Shown here in pieces: positions 60,005 through 64,000 of a DNA stretch of 64,000 bases; the first letter of the stretch is position 1, and every line of letters starts with the position of its first letter. The notes under the pieces are model-generated. The model was given only the letters and a program-made list of their open reading frames with translations, was not told where the DNA came from and ran no database searches. A program made the position numbers and the translations under genes. The stretch comes from JAYOEY01 sp038120295 (GTDB lineage: Bacteria; Pseudomonadota; Alphaproteobacteria; MPNO01; UBA2964): contig JAYOLL010000008.1 of NCBI GenBank assembly GCA_038120295.1, forward strand, positions 62,001 through 126,000, given 5' to 3'.

Positions 60005-61447
60005 TCAGCCGCCCATCAATGTCTGGGCCGCCGCGCTTGCGCTGTCGACGATCAGGCCAGGCTGCAGGAAGAACAGCAGCACGAAAACGGTGGACACGAA
60101 CAGGACCGTTCGAAGCTCACCCGGCATATTGCCGTCGAGGGCATCGATCGGATCATCGAAATACATGATCTTGACGATGCGCAGATAGTAGAAAGCGCCG
60201 ACAACGCTGGTCAGGACACCGATCACGGCGAGCGTTACCAGTCCGGCATCGATCGCGGCAATAAAGATGTAGAACTTGCCGAGGAAACCGGCCAGCGGTG
60301 GGATGCCCGCCATCGAGAACATCATTACGGCCAGCGCGAGCGCCATCATGGGCCGCGTTCGTGCGAGGCCCGCGAGATCCTCAATACCTTCAACCGCCCG
60401 TCCGGTCCGCCGCATGGCCAGAATACAGCAGAACGTACCGACATTCATGGCGAGATAGATCGCCATGTAAACCAGAATACCGGTGACCCCCGCTTCGCTC
60501 CCCGCAGCGAGACCGATCAGCGCATAACCAATATGGCCGATGGAGCTGTAGGCCATCAGCCGCTTGATATTGGTCTGCGAAATCGCCGCCAGAGCGCCGA
60601 GCGCCATCGATCCGACAGAAATGAGGATAATGACCTGTTGCCAGTCGCCGATCATCACGCCGAATGGTCCAACCAGGACGCGAATGAACAGGGCGATCGC
60701 GGCAACCTTGGGCGCTACGGCGAAGAAAGCGGTCACGGGCGTGGGCGCCCCCTGATAAACGTCCGGAGTCCACATATGGAAGGGAACCGCCGAGACCTTG
60801 AAGGCAAGACCCGAAATAATGAAAACCAGCCCGACGACGAGTCCGACCCCAAGCCCCTCACCGCCCAGTCCACGGAACAGCGTTACTAGCCCATCGAACG
60901 AGGTGGTTCCGGCAAACCCATAGACCAGCGATGCGCCGTAAAGCAGCATTCCGGAAGACAACGCGCCAAGGACGAAATACTTCAGCCCTGCCTCGGATGA
61001 ACGCCTTGAATCCCGGCGGAACGACGCGACGACATAGAGCGACAGGCTCTGCAGTTCGAGCCCGACATAGAGGGAGATGAGATCGTTTGCCGACACCATC
61101 ATCAGCATGCCCAGCGTCGCAAACACAATCAGAACCGGAAACTCGAAGCGGTCGATACCCGCCTGCTCGTTGAACCGCATCGACATGACGATAGCGAGCG
61201 CAGAGCCTATCAGGACCAGCCATTTCATGTAGTGCGCGAAATCGTCGACGACGAACTGTCCGCCGAAGGTCGTCGTCCTGCCATCGACGACAGACGACAG
61301 GATTGCTCCGCAAACCAACAGCGCAATCACCGACAGCCACGAAACCATCCGCGCCGATTTCGGGCCTGAAAACACACCCAGCATCAGGAGCGCCATCGAG
61401 GCGACTGCAAGGAAAATCTCGGGCGCGGCGGGCATCAGCGGCGGCAT
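60005..61447 (-). CDS. nuoN: NADH-quinone oxidoreductase subunit N
   Basis: A 480-residue antiporter-like membrane subunit of complex I with about 14 membrane segments. The conserved GLELQSLSLYVVASF holds a key glutamate, the broken-helix region FKVSAVPFHMWTPDVYQGAP a conserved lysine, and TNIKRLMAYSSIGHIGYALIG is typical. It follows nuoM by 15 bases. Confidence 0.96.
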   Translation of the reverse strand: MPPLMPAAPEIFLAVASMALLMLGVFSGPKSARMVSWLSVIALLVCGAILSSVVDGRTTTFGGQFVVDDFAHYMKWLVLIGSALAIVMSMRFNEQAGIDRFEFPVLIVFATLGMLMMVSANDLISLYVGLELQSLSLYVVASFRRDSRRSSEAGLKYFVLGALSSGMLLYGASLVYGFAGTTSFDGLVTLFRGLGGEGLGVGLVVGLVFIISGLAFKVSAVPFHMWTPDVYQGAPTPVTAFFAVAPKVAAIALFIRVLVGPFGVMIGDWQQVIILISVGSMALGALAAISQTNIKRLMAYSSIGHIGYALIGLAAGSEAGVTGILVYMAIYLAMNVGTFCCILAMRRTGRAVEGIEDLAGLARTRPMMALALAVMMFSMAGIPPLAGFLGKFYIFIAAIDAGLVTLAVIGVLTSVVGAFYYLRIVKIMYFDDPIDALDGNMPGELRTVLFVSTVFVLLFFLQPGLIVDSASAAAQTLMGG

Positions 61448-61462
61448 CGTGCGTCTCCTCCC

Positions 61463-62980
61463 CTACTGAGCTGCCGTAGCGGCGGACTTGATCGCCGACA
61501 GGGCAGCCCGATGCTGATCCACCAGATTGGCGACAGAAGCATCCATGATGTCAAGGAACGTTGTCGGGTATACGCCCATCCAGATCGTCAGGATGATCAA
61601 TGGCAGGAAAACGGCAATCTCGCGCGGGCTCATGTCGAGGATCGATTTCAGGTCGTCCTTCGTGAGCTTTCCGAAAATGACCCGTCGATAAAGCCACAGC
61701 ATGTAGGCCGCGCCCAGAATAACACCCGTCGCCGCCAGCGCCGCGACCCATGTACTGGCCTGGAATGCGCCGACCAGAATCAGGAACTCGCCCACAAACC
61801 CGCTGGTTCCCGGCAAGCCAACGCTCGCCAGCATGAAGACCATGAACACCAGGGCGTAGACCGGCATGCGTTCGACCAGACCGCCATAGCGCGCGATTTC
61901 ACGCGAGTGAATCCGGTCATAGACCACGCCGACGCACAGGAACAGAGCGCCCGACACAATCCCGTGGCTCAGCATCTGAAACAGCGCGCCCTCGACGCCC
62001 TGATGGTTGACCGTGAAAATCCCGATGGTGACGAAGCCCATATGGGCGACCGACGAATAAGCGATCAGCTTCTTCATATCGACCTGGGCGAGCGCAACCA
62101 GCGAGGTGTAGATCACCGCGATAATCGACAGCGTGAAAATCATCGGCGTGAAGAAATCCGTAGCGATCGGCAGCAACGGCACGGAGAACCGCAGGAACCC
62201 GTATGCCCCCATCTTCAGCAGGACGCCGGCCAGGATAACGGAGCCTGCCGTCGGGGCTTCGACATGCGCATCCGGCAGCCAGGTGTGAACCGGCCACATC
62301 GGCACCTTGACGGCGAAGCTCGCGAAGAACGCCAGGAACAGCCAGTACTGGGTTACCTCCGGCAACGCATGTTTCATGAGCGCGGGAATATCAGTCGACC
62401 CGGCCGACAGGTAGAGCGCGATGATCGCCAGCAGCATCAGAACGGAGCCGGCAAGCGTGTAGAGGAAGAACTTGAAGGCGGCATAGACACGCCGTTCGCC
62501 GCCCCACACGCCGATGATCAGGAACATCGGGATCAGCACGCCCTCGAAGAAGATGTAGAACAGCACAAAATCGAGCGCGCAGAACATGCCGACCATCAGC
62601 GTCTCGAGGACGAGGAAGGCGACCATGTATTCCTTGACGCGCGTTCGGATCGACTCCCAGCTCGCCAGCACGCAGATCGGCGTCAGAAGCGTCGACAGCA
62701 GAACGAACAGCACCGAAATACCGTCCACCCCCATATGGTAGGTGATGCCGAGGTTCTCAATCCACGGCGCCTTTTCGACGAACTGAAAGCCCGCTGTCCT
62801 AGTATCGAACTCGACCCAGAGATAGAGAGAAAGAAAAAACGTGATCAGCGATGTCCAGAGCGCGGTCGCCCGCGCATTGCGCATCACCACTTCCTGATCG
62901 TCGCTCCGAATGATCAGGATCGCAAGCGCACCGACAAGAGGCAGGAAGGTAACCAGAGAAAGGATAGGAAAACTGCTCAT
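61463..62980 (-). CDS. nuoM: NADH-quinone oxidoreductase subunit M
   Basis: A 505-residue proton-pumping membrane subunit of complex I. FFEGVLIPMFLIIGVWGG carries the conserved glutamate of helix 5, FAVKVPMWPVHTWLPDAHVE the lysine of helix 7, VDMKKLIAYSSVAHMGFV the helix 8 region and GLPGTSGFVGEFLIL the later half. Length is normal. It follows nuoL by 7 bases. Confidence 0.97.
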   Translation of the reverse strand: MSSFPILSLVTFLPLVGALAILIIRSDDQEVVMRNARATALWTSLITFFLSLYLWVEFDTRTAGFQFVEKAPWIENLGITYHMGVDGISVLFVLLSTLLTPICVLASWESIRTRVKEYMVAFLVLETLMVGMFCALDFVLFYIFFEGVLIPMFLIIGVWGGERRVYAAFKFFLYTLAGSVLMLLAIIALYLSAGSTDIPALMKHALPEVTQYWLFLAFFASFAVKVPMWPVHTWLPDAHVEAPTAGSVILAGVLLKMGAYGFLRFSVPLLPIATDFFTPMIFTLSIIAVIYTSLVALAQVDMKKLIAYSSVAHMGFVTIGIFTVNHQGVEGALFQMLSHGIVSGALFLCVGVVYDRIHSREIARYGGLVERMPVYALVFMVFMLASVGLPGTSGFVGEFLILVGAFQASTWVAALAATGVILGAAYMLWLYRRVIFGKLTKDDLKSILDMSPREIAVFLPLIILTIWMGVYPTTFLDIMDASVANLVDQHRAALSAIKSAATAAQ

Positions 62981-62987
62981 CGGCCCG

Positions 62988-64000
62988 TCACCCGCCCCTG
63001 ACGAACAGATAGAATGTTACAAGCCCGGCAACACCGATCAGCATGGCGAAGGCATAGTGATACACATAGCCCGACTGAAGCCGGCTTGAACGCTGCGCCA
63101 GATTGCGCGCCACCGAGGCGACCCCGTCGGGTCCAAGCCCGTCGATAAGGCTGCCGTCCCCATCCTTCCAGAGCGCATGCCCGAGATATTTTGCAGGGCG
63201 AACGAAAATGGCGTCGTACAACTCGTCGAAATACCATTTGTTGGACACGAACCGGTATAGCCATCCCGCACGCGCGACGATGAGGCCCGGTATATCCGTC
63301 CGGCGGAGATAGAAATACGCCGCCAGCCCGATTCCGATCAGCCCCACGACCACCGGCAGGTGAACGACCCAGGCCGGAACGTGATGCGCATCCGCCAGCG
63401 CCTTATGGGCCGGAGCGACAAAGAGCGCTCTTCCCCAGAATTCCTTCATGCCTTCGCCGACAAAATAGTCGTACCCCCAGCAACCCGAGAACAAGGCGCC
63501 GATTGCCAGAACCAGAAGAGGGATCGTCATGCTCTTGGGTGATTCATGGACATGCGCCATGGTCTTTTCATCCGCTCGCGGATAGCCGTGGAAAGTCATG
63601 AAGATCAGACGGCCGGAATAGAACGCCGTCATCACTGCAGCGGCAATGCCGAGCCAGAAGGCATAGAAACCCACACCGGTCTGCGCCGCGAAGGCGGCTT
63701 CGAGCACGATGTCTTTCGAGTAGTAGCCTGCAAAGAACGGAACCCCCATCAAGGCAAGGCTTCCGATCCACATCATCGCATAGGTAAATTTGATGTGGGG
63801 CCAGATGCCGCCCATCTTGCGCATGTCCTGCTCGGCGGACATGGCATGGATCACCGACCCTGCGCCGAGGAACAGAAGCGCCTTGAAAAAGGCATGGGTG
63901 AAAAGGTGGAAGATGCCCGCCGCGTAAGCCGAAACGCCGCAGGCGAAGAACATGTAGCCGAGCTGGCTGCAGGTCGAATAGGCGATAACCCGCTTGATAT
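62988..64000 (-). CDS. nuoL: NADH-quinone oxidoreductase subunit L, 5' end missing
   Basis: The C-terminal ~336 residues of the largest antiporter-like subunit of complex I; the frame is open to the window edge and the first readable residues are IKRVIAYSTCSQLGYM. FHLFTHAFFKALLFLGAGSV is the conserved helix with its histidines and lysine, followed by MRKMGGIWPHIKFTYAMMWI and AGYYSKDIVLEAAF. The C-terminal part carries the lateral amphipathic helix region and the last membrane anchor. About 300 residues lie outside the window. Confidence 0.96.
   Translation of the reverse strand, partial: IKRVIAYSTCSQLGYMFFACGVSAYAAGIFHLFTHAFFKALLFLGAGSVIHAMSAEQDMRKMGGIWPHIKFTYAMMWIGSLALMGVPFFAGYYSKDIVLEAAFAAQTGVGFYAFWLGIAAAVMTAFYSGRLIFMTFHGYPRADEKTMAHVHESPKSMTIPLLVLAIGALFSGCWGYDYFVGEGMKEFWGRALFVAPAHKALADAHHVPAWVVHLPVVVGLIGIGLAAYFYLRRTDIPGLIVARAGWLYRFVSNKWYFDELYDAIFVRPAKYLGHALWKDGDGSLIDGLGPDGVASVARNLAQRSSRLQSGYVYHYAFAMLIGVAGLVTFYLFVRGG

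Noticed and set aside
1..64000. CRISPR arrays, tRNA or rRNA genes, insertion sequences, prophage or toxin-antitoxin modules.
   Set aside because: No regularly spaced repeats, tRNA-like cloverleafs, transposase or integrase motifs were seen; the RatA-like protein is more likely a Coq10-type lipid-binding protein than a toxin.

Overview
This window is a block of chromosomal core genes from a high-GC alphaproteobacterium, most likely a Rhodospirillales-type lineage. That placement is inferred from several traits: an ispD-ispF fusion, a pyruvate dehydrogenase E1-beta subunit with its own lipoyl domain, an alphaproteobacterial-type LexA box (GAAC-N7-GAAC) in front of lexA, the short form of ProRS, LpxI rather than LpxH in the lipid A cluster, and a ratA-lipA-lpd-pdhCBA arrangement. 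I see no phage, insertion sequence, CRISPR array, tRNA or rRNA. No gene-free stretch exceeds about 250 bases.

Layout. 1-1827 (+): 3' part of ispDF, then pgpA and a CinA-type amidase. 14492-1831 (-): a long same-strand series, tpiA-secG-pyrG-kdsA-eno-ftsB-pdhA-pdhB-pdhC-lpd-lipA-ratA, covering lower glycolysis, CTP and Kdo supply, the whole pyruvate dehydrogenase complex and its lipoylation. 14739-18145 (+): ppiD and trpE, overlapping by one base. 22368-18159 (-): a copper-type P1B ATPase, a divergent polysaccharide deacetylase interrupted by an in-frame TAA, and a GNAT acetyltransferase; this block sits between trpE and trpG. 22545-27563 (+): trpG-trpD-trpC-moaC-moeA, then lexA behind an SOS-type promoter. 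29703-27566 (-): comEC, whose last ~120 codons are in another frame. 29761-32610 (+): gltX and gltA, closed by a strong, probably two-way terminator.

46946-32662 (-) is a 15-gene envelope series: rpsB-tsf-pyrH-frr-uppS-cdsA-dxr-rseP-bamA-skp-lpxD-fabZ-lpxA-lpxI-lpxB. It links translation factors, isoprenoid and phospholipid precursor synthesis, outer-membrane protein assembly and lipid A synthesis. Upstream on the same strand are dnaE, lolD, lolC/E, proS and a small secreted protein of unknown function. 54704-56005 (+) is a purine permease. 64000-55987 (-) is nuoL (cut by the window edge)-nuoM-nuoN-birA-coaX-rnj-DUF1467-tag.

I did not find a convincing new multi-gene system. The points most worth a second look are the two broken reading frames (the deacetylase and comEC), the E2 subunit with two tandem E3-binding domains, the minus-strand block between trpE and trpG, the double SOS box at lexA, and several short tandem or palindromic repeats between genes. 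Functions are assigned from recognisable motifs and gene order, not from database searches.
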